Shown here: positions 1-7,891 of the stretch, in pieces
How the letters are laid out: every line of letters begins with the position of its first letter
How positions within the stretch are numbered: the stretch's first letter is position 1
NCBI GenBank assembly: GCA_910575435.1
Contig: CAJTGI010000002.1
Coordinates: 124,001-188,000 of the forward strand
DNA from: Clostridiaceae bacterium
GTDB lineage: Bacteria > Bacillota > Clostridia > Lachnospirales > Lachnospiraceae
DNA: 64,000 nucleotides
Direction of reading: 5' to 3'
Program-made: the position numbers and the translations under genes
Notes under the pieces: generated by a model
What the model saw: the letters and a program-made list of their open reading frames with translations, nothing else
The model's database searches: none
What the model was told of the DNA's origin: nothing

Positions 1-2
1 GG

Positions 3-773
3 GAGGTCTTTTCCGGGGAGGAGGATACGCTATTGTCAAAACTCCAGAGCAAGGTGATCAAACTGGCCCGGATTTTGAAGCATAAGAATCAGGCGGCGAA
101 GCAGGGGCAGGAGAATATGAAAGAATTGGTTTCTGATATTTCCCATCAGCTGAAAACTCCCATTGCCAACTTGAAGATGTATAGTTCGTTTTTAGAGGAT
201 GATGGGCTGTCGGAGGAGAATCGCCGGGAGTATGTGGGAATTATCCGGCTGTCTGTGGATCGTTTGGATTTCCTGTCGGAGAATCTGATAAAGATTTCCA
301 GGCTGGAGAGCGGCCTGATTCATTTGGATATGCGCAGCCAGAGCCTGAGCGAGACGGCGCTGAGGGCGGTGAAGGATATCTATCCCAAGGCGAAGAAAAG
401 AGGGGTGGAGATTGCATATCGGGAGGAGGGGGACTTTGTCCTGCGCCATGACCGGAACTGGACGGCGGAGGCGGTATTTAACCTTTTGGACAATGGGGTG
501 AAGTATGCCAGGGAAGGCAGCCGGGTGGTTTTGGCGATTCGGAAGCTGGGCTCCTTCGCGGAGGTGTCCGTGGAGGATGAAAATGGTCCCATACCGGAGG
601 GGGAGCGGACGAAGATATTCACTAGATTCTATCGGGGGGAGAATAGCCGGAATCAGGAGGGGATTGGCGTGGGGCTGTACCTTAGCCGGGAGATTGCGGT
701 GAGGCAGGGTGGCTATATGAATCTGCGGACCACGGAGAAGGGGAATGTATTCTGCATTGTGGTCAGGAAGTAA
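3..773 (+). CDS. Sensor histidine kinase, C-terminal part (cut by window edge)
   Basis: This is the cytoplasmic half of a membrane sensor kinase that would phosphorylate a response regulator encoded outside the window. The frame is open from base 3, so the gene starts upstream; the TTG at 33 is only an internal codon. Seen: a coiled linker, a HisKA phosphoacceptor motif SDISHQLKTP with its His codon at 144-146, an N-box (NLLDNGVKYA) and a G2-type stretch (GIGVGLYLSREI). The usual DxGxG of the G1 box reads VEDENGPIPEGE, which is slightly divergent. The motif spacing resembles the small kinases that Firmicutes pair with OmpR-type regulators. The sensory domain is not visible, so the signal is unknown. 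Confidence 0.9.
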   Translation, partial: EVFSGEEDTLLSKLQSKVIKLARILKHKNQAAKQGQENMKELVSDISHQLKTPIANLKMYSSFLEDDGLSEENRREYVGIIRLSVDRLDFLSENLIKISRLESGLIHLDMRSQSLSETALRAVKDIYPKAKKRGVEIAYREEGDFVLRHDRNWTAEAVFNLLDNGVKYAREGSRVVLAIRKLGSFAEVSVEDENGPIPEGERTKIFTRFYRGENSRNQEGIGVGLYLSREIAVRQGGYMNLRTTEKGNVFCIVVRK

Positions 774-846
774 TTATGGTAGTATGTCTATATTGGATCT
801 TAGAGCGTGAATAATAACGGATTGGGATACGGCAGAGAGGAGATTT

Positions 847-1539
847 ATGCGCATGGCGATGGGAATGGCAATCAGAGGAAAGAAGTTAAGCAAGTATGTG
901 AGCGACTACGTGGTGTTTGATTTGGAGACTACGGGTGTGAGTACCCAAATGGATCAGGTGATTGAGATATCCGCTGTCAAGGTGAGGGCGGGGAAGGAGG
1001 AGGAGGAGTTTTCCTCGCTGGTAAATCCCGGCATGCCCATACCCCGCGGTGCCAGCAGGGTGAACCACATTACGGATGATATGGTGAAGGATGCCCCGCA
1101 TTTTTCGCAAGTTTTGGAAGAGTTTTTAGACTTTGCGGGGGATATGGTTTTGGTGGGGCATAATATCCATACATTTGATATGAAGTTTATCTGGCGGGAT
1201 GCGGAGAAGTACCTTGGCAGGGCCGTGGAGAACGATTACATAGATACCCTGCCTCTTGCCAAGGCTTGTCTGGGGCAGTTGTCCCGGTACAAGCTGGAGG
1301 ATTTGGCGAGGCATTACAGCATTTCCATTGCGGGCGCGCATCGCGCCTTGGCCGATTGCCATATGAACCAGAAGGTGTTTGAGCATCTGGGGAAGGAGAT
1401 GGCGGCCGGCGGAGGTGAAGTGCCCGGCGGCAGGGACTGCCCTAGGTGCGGTGGCACCATGGTTAAGAGAAAGGGAAGATATGGGGCGTTTTGGGGGTGC
1501 AGCGGCTTTCCGGATTGCAGGTATACGGAGAATGGGTAG
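847..1539 (+). CDS. DEDDh 3'-5' exonuclease with C-terminal zinc ribbon
   Basis: A DNA polymerase III epsilon-like exonuclease of 230 residues. The three exonuclease motifs are visible: FDLETTG near residue 26 (the DxE metal pair), [13 protein letters not shown] around residue 102, and HRALADC (HxxxxD) near residue 161. After a short linker the C-terminus carries CPRCGG...GCSGFPDC, a four-cysteine ribbon of the type found at the end of bacterial topoisomerase I, which probably binds single-stranded nucleic acid. The start at 847 is chosen because GAGAGGAG lies 6 bases upstream. It is a stand-alone nuclease, not PolC; a repair or RNA/DNA trimming role is inferred only. Confidence 0.88.
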   Translation: MRMAMGMAIRGKKLSKYVSDYVVFDLETTGVSTQMDQVIEISAVKVRAGKEEEEFSSLVNPGMPIPRGASRVNHITDDMVKDAPHFSQVLEEFLDFAGDMVLVGHNIHTFDMKFIWRDAEKYLGRAVENDYIDTLPLAKACLGQLSRYKLEDLARHYSISIAGAHRALADCHMNQKVFEHLGKEMAAGGGEVPGGRDCPRCGGTMVKRKGRYGAFWGCSGFPDCRYTENG

Positions 1540-1600
1540 GGGAACTGATTTGATGGGAATTGCATAATGTTGCGGACAATGGAAAGGTGTGGGTATTGTT

Positions 1601-1921
1601 ATGAGAACGCTGGAAGCATTGGAGGATGTGAATCTTAAGCCAGAATTAATCTTGGCCATTCAGGAACTTGGAAAAAAGTTTGACATGGATCAGATTGTTC
1701 TTTTTGGTTCCAGAGCAAGGAAAACGAATTGGGAGAGAAGCGATATTGATTTGAGGATTTCTACCTTTGACTCGGAAGTTCATTTGGAGTTTGAGGATGC
1801 TTTAAATGAATTGGACACGTTGCTGATGTTTGATGTGGTAAATAGGAGGAGTTTTCAATACTCTGCTGAATTGGATAAGGAAATTGAGAGAGACGGGGTG
1901 ATTTTATATGAAAAAGTTTGA
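1601..1921 (+). CDS. MNT-type nucleotidyltransferase domain protein
   Basis: A minimal nucleotidyltransferase of 106 residues. The fold signature GSRARKTNWERSDIDL (GSxxR...SDxD, two metal-binding acidic residues) is at about residues 40-55. Such proteins occur next to HEPN-domain partners, either as MntA-HepT-type antitoxin/toxin pairs or as HI0073/HI0074 complexes. Here the next frame overlaps the stop by 14 bases and encodes just such a partner, but truncated. The ATG at 1601 is preferred over a GTG at 1589, although neither has a well-spaced ribosome binding site. AT-richer than the exonuclease upstream, consistent with an accessory origin. Confidence 0.75.
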   Translation: MRTLEALEDVNLKPELILAIQELGKKFDMDQIVLFGSRARKTNWERSDIDLRISTFDSEVHLEFEDALNELDTLLMFDVVNRRSFQYSAELDKEIERDGVILYEKV

Positions 1922-2054
1922 GCAGATGAAAAGATTGCATGGAACGATAAGCAAATATATTGAACCTTATAATTGTTCTGATGCAGTGATTTCAGGGACG
2001 ACAGCAGATTTTGACAGGCTGTTTGAATTGTCATGGAAGACTCCCAAAACTTGA
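1908..2054 (+). pseudogene. Truncated HEPN / nucleotidyltransferase substrate-binding partner
   Basis: A 48-residue frame starting inside the end of the nucleotidyltransferase gene. It opens MKKFEQMKRLHGTISKYI and ends FDRLFELSWKTPKT, matching the first helices of HI0074-type HEPN proteins, where a long helix ending in a FELxWKTLK-like motif is followed by about 80 more residues. The frame stops right after this motif, so the rest of the helical bundle, including any catalytic RxxxxxH, is missing. No continuation is seen in the other frames. Probably a remnant of a broken toxin/antitoxin-like pair. The family assignment rests on the motif and the gene order. Confidence 0.55.
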
Positions 2055-2094
2055 TTTTCCCTTTACTTGCGTGTTGACATGTTAATACTATTGC

Positions 2095-2292
2095 TTACGG
2101 ATGAAAAGAAATAATATCATCAGGTGTGCAATCTAATGCAATACAGAGTTTTTCCAACGTCAATAAAGTTATATTTTCATTTCTTTTTATATTATATATT
2201 GTTTTGTTGTCTATCCCGCACTTTTTTATTAGATGATATTGAGAGATTCCTTTCTTTTTCATAGTTTCCCAAAGCGGACTGTAATCAACCAT
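2095..2292 (-). CDS. Small XRE-family helix-turn-helix regulator
   Basis: A 65-residue single-domain DNA-binding protein of the Cro/XRE type. It shows the usual plan: WETMKKKGISQYHLIKKCGI (helices 1-2), IDNKTIYNIKRNENIT (recognition helix) and LTLEKLCIALDCTPDDII (final helices), and ends in FHP. A longer frame continues upstream to 2427, but the family is normally 65-75 residues and the extension has no domain character, so the start at 2292 is preferred. The ribosome binding site is weak. It lies alone and reversed among accessory debris, so no target can be proposed. Confidence 0.72.
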   Translation of the reverse strand: MVDYSPLWETMKKKGISQYHLIKKCGIDNKTIYNIKRNENITLLTLEKLCIALDCTPDDIISFHP

Positions 2293-2632
2293 CAAATGCC
2301 TATGCCTTTCCGATGCCTGCAAACCTAAATAAACATATGGTACGCTATGAGAATATGGTATTAATATTCTCAAATGAGCGATGCAAATAGTTACCATGGC
2401 CGCAAAATTTTCACTTTTTTCCCCCAACTGGATTTTGGTATTAGGGTGTTTAACACTTTTGGTTTAAGTATAAACGATAAACTTCGCAATCGTGTCACTG
2501 GATAGAAACAATCGACTAAATAGCTGAGGAAATTTTCTATCTGGCTTTAGTTTTGAATAAAATACAGGGGTAAAAATTGTAGATGAAATTAATTCAGTCA
2601 GCGAGGAGGATTCCCAGGCAAAAAAACAGTCC
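2293..2632. other. Gene-poor AT-rich spacer
   Basis: No gene is supported here. The stretch holds an upstream extension of the XRE frame and one minus-strand frame (2464-2967) that mostly overlaps the nuclease pseudogene; neither shows a domain or a ribosome binding site. It ends at the promoter of the next gene. Confidence 0.5.
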
Positions 2633-2661
2633 TTGTCAACCGCACAGGCACATATTATAAT
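2633..2661 (+). promoter_or_regulatory. Sigma-A promoter of the Rpn-type nuclease gene
   Basis: TTGTCA (2633-2638) and TATAAT (2656-2661) are separated by exactly 17 bases. They lie 27 bases upstream of the ATG at 2689, which follows an AAAAAAGGAG ribosome binding site. Confidence 0.7.
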
Positions 2662-2688
2662 AGAAATAAAGAAAAAAGGAGTGTCATT

Positions 2689-3529
2689 ATGGAAAAAGCG
2701 TTTGAGGAACTGCAAATCAAGGATGATTTCATGTTTAGCGTTATCATGAGAAATCCTAGATTTTGCAAACCTTTTTTGGAGCGGATACTTGGTATCAAGA
2801 TATCCCGCATTGAATATCCGAAGTCGCAGGAAACGATTGATATTGCTGCAGATGCGAAAAGTGTACGATTGGATATTTATGTGGAGGATGGAAATGAAAC
2901 CGTTTACAATATTGAGATGCAGACCACAGAGAATAGAAATCCTCCCAAGCGAACAAGATATTATCAAGGAATGATAGACTTGAATATCTTAGAAAAAGGG
3001 GATAATTACAAAAACTTGAAACGCAGTTTTGTTATTTTTGTGTGTACCTTTGATTTGTTTGGTGAGGGAAGGCACATCTATACCTTTGAAAACCGCTGCA
3101 TCCAAAATCTGGACTTGGGTCTCGGAGATGATACAACAAAGATTATTTTAAATACGAAGGGCACAATGGACGATGTGACACCGGAAATGAAAAAGCTGCT
3201 TGATTTTATTGACGGTAAGGAGCCGGAGGATGACTTTACCAGAGAATTAGAGGAAGCGGTGCAGTCTGTTAGAAAGAATGAGAAATGGAGGGCGCTAAAC
3301 GTCCAGTGGACGTTTGCTTAGCGTGGACCGAAACGGAGTGGAGAAGGATTATATGACTTTGCAGATGAATTATCAAGAAAAATATGAGCAGGGTATTGAG
3401 CAAGGAAATAAGCAATCTGCTTTAAGAATGATTGAAGCTGGGAAATTATCTCCAGAGGAGATTGCATTGTATTCTGACCTTACTCTGGAACAGGTGCTTG
3501 AGTTGGAAAAGGAATTACAACCAGTATAG
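2689..3529 (+). pseudogene. Rpn/PDDEXK-family transposase-like nuclease, split by an insertion
   Basis: The first part (2689-3321) begins MEKAFEELQIKDDFMFSVIM and carries the nuclease core RLDIYVEDGNETVYNIEMQ (D...ExQ pattern) of the Rpn/PD-(D/E)XK_2 family, which usually runs about 280-310 residues. After NEKWR at 3291 the frame turns into an unrelated tail and stops at 3321. The normal continuation, DYMTLQMNYQEKYEQGIEQG and a LEQVLELEKELQ helix, resumes in another frame near 3344 and stops at 3529. Removing about 52 bases (near 3291-3343) rejoins the two halves in frame as NEKWR-KDYMTL. The gene is therefore interrupted by a short palindromic element. The N-terminal nuclease domain could still be made. 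Confidence 0.75.
3286..3343 (+). repeat. Short palindromic insertion element inside the nuclease gene
   Basis: The inserted stretch contains an interrupted palindrome: CGCTAA-ACGTCC, a 3-base loop, then GGACGT-TTGC-TTAGCG (about 3293-3323), followed by a GTGGACCGAAACGGAG tail. TGGAG occurs just before (3286-3290) and just after (3339-3343) and could be a target-site duplication, although the frame is restored by removing 52 rather than 53 bases. It carries an in-frame stop. No second copy is seen in this window. Confidence 0.6.
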
Positions 3530-3699
3530 ATATGTGTATATTTGGAATAAGACATATTTTATAAGGGCAGAGATTCTTGGTTTGGGATTTCTGTCTTTAT
3601 TGTTTAAAGCACAGATGGATGAAATTGCTGAAAAGCAACATCCGGAATTTATGTGGAAATAAGAAATCTGTCCAACCTGAGACTCCAGATGCAGAAAGC

Positions 3700-3921
3700 A
3701 ATTCACAGGCAGATTTGCTTTTTTATCATGTCCGCCTTCATTGCTATGTTGTCGTAGAACTGAAAACGGAAAAATTCAAGCCAGAATTTGCAAGTAAATT
3801 AAATTTCTATGTCATGGCAGTCAATAAACAGATGAAAACAGAAAAGGATAATCTGACAATTGGTATACTTATATGTAAGGATAAAGATGATGTTGTTACT
3901 GAATACACAGCGGAAGAGTGA
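3700..3921 (+). pseudogene. C-terminal remnant of a YhcG/DUF1016-type PDDEXK nuclease
   Basis: Residues beginning ADLLFYHVRLHCYVVVELKT and continuing with KPEFASKLNFYVMAV and TIGILICKDKDDVVTEY match the conserved C-terminal nuclease half of YhcG-like proteins (DLLFYH...VVELK...KLNFY...IGLLLCK). The N-terminal helical half and the residues normally just before this block are absent; the sequence in front (3530-3699) does not read as the family. No start codon with a ribosome binding site precedes the block. It is a fragment, perhaps a partner of the broken nuclease upstream in one decaying accessory region. Confidence 0.6.
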
Positions 3922-4239
3922 TGCAAAGGCATATTATGAGGGCGTGACCGTGTTGCCTGTGGAATGGGCATATATGAATTCAAGACTTATAGTAAGGCCG
4001 GATGAAGAATGGGATATCAGCAGCAAATTTTCTTTCAGGTTTTGAAATTTGATTTGTAAAGGACAAACCTACAAGATTGTAGTGTCAAAATATCAGATAC
4101 TCTTGACAAAATTGAATAGGTATGTTAATCTGAGAAAAGTCAGTAATTAATAATTTTTTTTAATAATTTAAAATTTTAATAATTTAATTTAATAACTGAT
4201 AATTAATAATTAACCATTACAACTTACAACCTTAATGCA
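3922..4239. other. Degraded region with low-complexity AT tract
   Basis: A short frame to 4045 (ending VRPDEEWDISSKFSFRF) looks like the tail of another lost gene, but its family is not recognised. About 4140-4215 is a nearly pure A/T tract made of TAATAATTT-like units. No complete gene is supported. Confidence 0.4.
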
Positions 4240-4267
4240 GGGGAGACAATTTTGTCTCCCCATTTTT
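4240..4267 (+). terminator. Rho-independent terminator
   Basis: A perfect hairpin GGGGAGACAA-TT-TTGTCTCCCC (4240-4261) is followed by ATTTTTT. It closes the degraded region and insulates the next gene. Confidence 0.8.
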
Positions 4268-4335
4268 TAAAAGTTAATGATATATTATGCAATGTTTGTT
4301 GGTTGCTTTGGAAGGATGAAGGGGGATGTGCTGGC

Positions 4336-4653
4336 ATGATCGGATTTATCTTATGGTGTATGATTGGCTGCCTGTTTGTCTTCATGGGCATTGCGGCATG
4401 CTATTCCAAAAAGCCTGTTGGTTTTTGGAATGTATGCAGGGTGGTACAGGTTACAGATGTTAAGAAATATAACCGGGCGGTGGGCAAGCTATGGTGCGTT
4501 GCCGGAGTTTGTTTTATAGGTTTGGGGATGCCTCTGCTGGCAGGGCAGAACTCGCCGATTATTCTCGTATCGCTGGCCGGAAGCCTTGTGTGGGCGATTG
4601 GGGTAATGGTGATATATGAGTTGGGAATTATGAGAAAATACCGAAAGCAGTAG
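4336..4653 (+). CDS. Small membrane protein, DUF3784-like
   Basis: A protein of 105 residues with three hydrophobic helices: about residues 2-18, 48-65 and 72-92. The order (one helix, a cytoplasmic loop rich in charged residues around VTDVKKYNRAVGKLW, then two more helices) resembles the DUF3784 family of small Firmicutes membrane proteins of unknown function. The ATG at 4336 is chosen because a GAAGGGGG site lies just upstream; the longer frame starting at 4252 begins inside the terminator stem. The next gene follows after 16 bases, so the two may be co-transcribed. Confidence 0.6.
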   Translation: MIGFILWCMIGCLFVFMGIAACYSKKPVGFWNVCRVVQVTDVKKYNRAVGKLWCVAGVCFIGLGMPLLAGQNSPIILVSLAGSLVWAIGVMVIYELGIMRKYRKQ

Positions 4654-4669
4654 TTAGGAGGAAGTTAGT

Positions 4670-5053
4670 ATGCGCATAGAACATATTGCCATGTATGTCA
4701 ATGATTTGGAAGGGGCGAGAGATTTTTTTGTCAAGTATTTTGACGCATCCTCCAATGATGGGTATCATAATCATACCACAGGGTTTCGCTCGTATTTTTT
4801 GGAATTTGAGGATGGTGCCAGGTTGGAGATTATGAACAAGCCAAATATGGATGATGGTAAAAAAGTATTGGCGCGAACTGGCTATAGCCATATCGCTTTC
4901 AGTGTGGGGAGCAAGGAAGCGGTTGACGAACTTACGGATCGATTGCGAGAGGACGGGTTCCAGGTGGCGAGCGGGCCCAGGACGACAGGCGATGGATATT
5001 ACGAAAGCTGCATTATTGGAGTGGAGGAGAATCAGATCGAGATTACGATTTGA
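4670..5053 (+). CDS. VOC-family (glyoxalase/bleomycin-resistance fold) protein
   Basis: A 127-residue single VOC unit. It opens [20 protein letters not shown] (first beta strand and helix with the metal-binding His), repeats the pattern in the second half at [19 protein letters not shown], and ends with [16 protein letters not shown], where the last Glu is the usual metal ligand position. This plan is seen in glyoxalase I-like and other small metal-dependent enzymes of Firmicutes; the substrate cannot be read from the sequence. A TAGGAGGA ribosome binding site lies just upstream. It is complete, unlike the debris that follows. Confidence 0.8.
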   Translation: MRIEHIAMYVNDLEGARDFFVKYFDASSNDGYHNHTTGFRSYFLEFEDGARLEIMNKPNMDDGKKVLARTGYSHIAFSVGSKEAVDELTDRLREDGFQVASGPRTTGDGYYESCIIGVEENQIEITI

Positions 5054-5078
5054 CCCGCCACGTACGGCAGATTGGGGT

Positions 5079-5132
5079 GGACAAGAACTTGTCTTTAATG
5101 ATATTGATGGAAATATTGTTATGTTATTATAA
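5079..5132 (+). pseudogene. Possible tail of a second VOC-family gene
   Basis: In another frame just downstream, GQELVFNDIDGNIVMLL followed by a stop resembles the last strand of a VOC protein (the DPDGNxxELL motif). Nothing upstream in that frame continues the fold. Short and tentative. Confidence 0.3.
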
Positions 5133-5144
5133 GGGAAAATAAAA

Positions 5145-5338
5145 ATGAACAACATTAAACGATTGCATGTTCATGAAATTCAAAATTGCTTTTCTTTTTG
5201 GGATTTTGAAGATAATTTAGAAAAAATGTAGATAATGATAATCCAAATGCAGAAAGATTATATGAAAAACTGGGATTTGTAGCTGTAGAAACAGATGATT
5301 CGGGAAAAACTAAAATGAGAATGGATAACACGCTCTAG
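5145..5338 (+). pseudogene. Internally deleted GNAT acetyltransferase remnant
   Basis: A start-like segment MNNIKRLHVHEIQNCF (from 5145) runs to a stop at 5231. In a different frame, NPNAERLYEKLGFVAVETD (from about 5237) runs to a stop at 5338. The second block is the typical C-terminal end of GNAT acetyltransferases (N-x-x-A-x-x-L-Y-x-K-x-G-F), but the acetyl-CoA binding core in between is missing. Best read as a deleted, frame-shifted relic. Confidence 0.45.
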
Positions 5339-5389
5339 CGTGTGCAAAGGGAATGTAGAAAAGGAAATTATGTTTGCATAAGTAAAAAG

Positions 5390-5422
5390 GCGGCAGGGAA
5401 AAATCTCTGCCGCAAATTTTTT
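5390..5422 (+). terminator. Rho-independent terminator
   Basis: The hairpin GCGGCAG (5390-5396) / CTGCCGC (5407-5413) is followed by AAATTTTTT. It separates the gene debris from the MerR operon. Confidence 0.7.
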
Positions 5423-5432
5423 GGAAATGGTC

Positions 5433-5463
5433 TTGTTTGTGACGCAGCGTAATGATGTATAAT
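5433..5463 (+). promoter_or_regulatory. Promoter of the merR-ABC operon with an elongated 19-base spacer
   Basis: TTGTTT (5433-5438) and TATAAT (5458-5463) are 19 bases apart. A 19-20 base spacer is the hallmark of promoters remodelled by MerR-type activators, and the first gene downstream encodes one, so autoregulation is likely (inference). Confidence 0.55.
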
Positions 5464-5485
5464 ACATGATAGGAGGTAGATAATT

Positions 5486-6283
5486 ATGGCAAAGCACAGA
5501 GCAATACCCCTTGGGTTTATGACGGTTGGAGAGGTTGCAAAGAAAATAGGAGTGACTGTCCGTACATTGCAATACTATGACAAGGAAGGCTTGTTATCTC
5601 CTTCGGCAGAGAGTGAAGGGGGACGCAGGCTTTATACAGATAAAGACTTAGTGATGCTTCATCAAATTATCTCTTTGAAATCATTGGGTTTTTCATTGGA
5701 TGACATCAAGCATCGCTTAACTACTTTAGAAACACCGACTGATGTGGCAACCGTCCTTACCGAACAGGCAGATAGCATACGGGAGAAGATAGAACAGCTA
5801 ACAGCTTCTTTGACAGCAATCGAACAGTTAAAGGAAGAGGTGTTACAAATGCAGGAAGTCAATTTTAAGAAGTATGCAGATATTATTGTCAACCTGCAAA
5901 TGAAAAACGACTCTTACTATCTCATTAAGCGTTTTGATGATGAAACGCTTGACCATATCCGTAATCGGTTTGATCAGGAAAGCGGTTTGGATTTTATGGA
6001 TAGATTTAACCGTTTGAGTGATGAAATTATAGAACTTCAAAAGGCAAGCGTGCCCCCTGAAAGTGAGAAATGCCAGAGAGTTGTAAAAGAGTATTGGGGA
6101 TTGATTACGGAATTTACGAAGGGTGATATGAGTATGCTTCCGAAATTGATGGAGGTGGGAAATATTGATACCGCTACAAATGCTTGGGAAGAAAGACAAA
6201 AAATGGTAAATGACTATTTAGAGCCAGCTTTGCAAATCTACTTTTCAAGACTTGGAGAAAATCCGTTTGAGGGGGTGGAATGA
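5486..6283 (+). CDS. MerR-family transcriptional regulator with effector domain
   Basis: A 265-residue regulator. The N-terminal winged helix (MTVGEVAKKIGVTVRTLQYY, then GRRLYTDKDLVMLHQI, residues about 12-60) is classic MerR, followed by a dimerisation coiled coil (residues 85-130) and a long helical C-terminus of about 130 residues that resembles the TipAS-like ligand-binding domains linked to multidrug sensing. A GGAGG site lies 9 bases before the ATG. The stop overlaps the start of the ABC ATPase gene (ATGA), so the three genes form one operon. Expected role: a ligand-responsive switch for the exporter. The ligand is unknown. Confidence 0.9.
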   Translation: MAKHRAIPLGFMTVGEVAKKIGVTVRTLQYYDKEGLLSPSAESEGGRRLYTDKDLVMLHQIISLKSLGFSLDDIKHRLTTLETPTDVATVLTEQADSIREKIEQLTASLTAIEQLKEEVLQMQEVNFKKYADIIVNLQMKNDSYYLIKRFDDETLDHIRNRFDQESGLDFMDRFNRLSDEIIELQKASVPPESEKCQRVVKEYWGLITEFTKGDMSMLPKLMEVGNIDTATNAWEERQKMVNDYLEPALQIYFSRLGENPFEGVE

Positions 6284-7098
6284 TGAATCGTGCAATACAA
6301 GTTCGTGGATTAAAGAAAAGCTATGACAGCAACATTGTTCTTGGCGGACTTGATTTTGACATTGAAAAGGGAGAAACTTTCGCTCTGCTCGGTGTAAACG
6401 GCGCAGGAAAAACCACAGCCCTTGAATGTATGGAGGGTTTGAGAAAATATGATAGCGGTACAATTACGGTAAATGGGAAAATGGGTATTCAGTTGCAATC
6501 ATCAACCTTGCCTGCCCATATCAAACCCATGGAGGCTGTAAGATTATTTGCAAAATGGAACAGGGCAAAGACTGATTTCACTATGCTTAACGCTTTTGGC
6601 ATTAAAGAAACCACAAAGAAACAGTACAACCAACTGTCCACAGGACAGAAAAGGCGGTTGCATCTTGCCCTTGCCCTTATCGGTAATCCGGATATTATTT
6701 TTCTCGATGAGCCGACTGCGGGGCTTGATGCTGAAGGCAGGGTTTCACTTCACGAGCAAATTCGCAAACTCAAGTCACAAGGAAAAACGATTGTTTTGGC
6801 AAGTCATGATATGGCAGAAGTGGAAAACTTATGTGACCGCATTGTGATTTTGAATGCTGGGAATATTGCCTTTTGTGGCACAGCGGCAGAACTGACAGAT
6901 CAGATTGGGGAAAAGTATTTTATCCATATCAAAACGAGGCAGGGGAACAGCACTTTTGAAACAGATCATATTGAAGATACTTTGATTGACCTGATTGGTG
7001 ATTTGAAGCATAAAGAAATTCGTATACTGGATATGAAAGTTGACCGTGGCACGCTTGAACAACATTTTATCGAAATGGCAAGGAGGGAAACAGAATGA
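6280..7098 (+). CDS. ABC transporter ATP-binding protein
   Basis: The ATPase subunit of an ABC-2 type exporter, 272 residues. Walker A is GVNGAGKTT (about residue 39), the signature motif is STGQKRR (variant of LSGGQ, about residue 125), Walker B is IIFLDEPTAGLD, and the H-loop is ASHDMAEVE. The C-terminal 70 residues form an accessory domain as in drug and lantibiotic exporters. It overlaps the preceding regulator gene and the following permease gene by 4 bases each, showing translational coupling. Together with the MerR regulator it is most likely an inducible drug or antimicrobial efflux system. Confidence 0.92.
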   Translation: MMNRAIQVRGLKKSYDSNIVLGGLDFDIEKGETFALLGVNGAGKTTALECMEGLRKYDSGTITVNGKMGIQLQSSTLPAHIKPMEAVRLFAKWNRAKTDFTMLNAFGIKETTKKQYNQLSTGQKRRLHLALALIGNPDIIFLDEPTAGLDAEGRVSLHEQIRKLKSQGKTIVLASHDMAEVENLCDRIVILNAGNIAFCGTAAELTDQIGEKYFIHIKTRQGNSTFETDHIEDTLIDLIGDLKHKEIRILDMKVDRGTLEQHFIEMARRETE

Positions 7099-7811
7099 AC
7101 GGTTTTTTATATGGCGTGGCGTTACAGTGGAAATTGGATCTACGAAGTAAGTCCCTCTTAGTTACCTGCTATATCGTTCCGCTTATTTTCTTTCTTCTTA
7201 TGGGAGGTATTTTTACTTCCGTGATGCCCGAAATGGGAAGTACGCTAATACAATCTATGATTGTAATGAGCGTTTCCATGGGGGCATTGATCGGATTGCC
7301 GCCGTCGTTGATTGAAACTTACGGAAGCGACATAAAAAAGGTTTATAAAGCAAACGGAGTACCGATCTATTTAGGGCTTGTTACAATGTTCCTTTCGGCA
7401 TTTGTTCATTTGATGATTACCTGTGTTGTGATAGTGCTGCTTGCCCCTATGCTATTTGAAGCAGCGTTGCCGACACAACTTCCGTTTTTCTTTCTCGCAC
7501 TTGCTATATACATTACCTCGTCGTTAAGCATTGGAAGTGTTTTAGGATTGATAGTAAAAAATCAAGCGAAACTGACGATGATAGCACAATTAGTGTTCTT
7601 GCCCTCAATTATGCTTTCGGGGATTATGTTCCCGATCGACTTGCTACCCGATGTTCTTGAAGCCATAGGGCGTATTTTCCCTGCTTTTTGGGGATACCGA
7701 TTGATGTTGAATCATGGATTTTACTTTGAAAATCTATGGTATCTAATCGTTATCTTTTTTGCAGCGGTAATTGTATGTGGAACCGTTTTGAAAAAACAAA
7801 AAGAAAAATAG
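7095..7811 (+). CDS. ABC-2 type transporter permease
   Basis: The membrane subunit of the exporter, 238 residues with six predicted membrane helices (about residues 20-40, 55-75, 95-120, 130-155, 165-185 and 210-230). The pattern LPSIMLSGIMFPIDLLPDVL before the last helices is the typical ABC-2 membrane signature. The ATG overlaps the ATPase stop. No further gene follows in the operon; the next 45 bases lead to the trp promoter. Confidence 0.9.
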   Translation: MNGFLYGVALQWKLDLRSKSLLVTCYIVPLIFFLLMGGIFTSVMPEMGSTLIQSMIVMSVSMGALIGLPPSLIETYGSDIKKVYKANGVPIYLGLVTMFLSAFVHLMITCVVIVLLAPMLFEAALPTQLPFFFLALAIYITSSLSIGSVLGLIVKNQAKLTMIAQLVFLPSIMLSGIMFPIDLLPDVLEAIGRIFPAFWGYRLMLNHGFYFENLWYLIVIFFAAVIVCGTVLKKQKEK

Positions 7812-7856
7812 TTTGGAGGGAAAAAATATCATAATAATATAAGTTTAAATTTTCTC

Positions 7857-7885
7857 TTGACAAATAGTTTTGCGGAGAGTATGAT
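7857..7885 (+). promoter_or_regulatory. Sigma-A promoter of the trp operon
   Basis: A perfect TTGACA (7857-7862), a 17-base spacer and TATGAT (7880-7885). Transcription would begin near 7892, at the 5' end of the T-box leader. Confidence 0.85.
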
Positions 7886-7891
7886 AATCTC

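Noticed and set aside
2464-2967. Minus-strand frame of 167 residues
   Set aside because: Overlaps the promoter and the start of the Rpn-type nuclease gene and has no ribosome binding site or domain.
4252-4335. Upstream extension of the DUF3784-like gene
   Set aside because: It begins inside the terminator stem at 4240-4261; the ATG at 4336 has a proper ribosome binding site.
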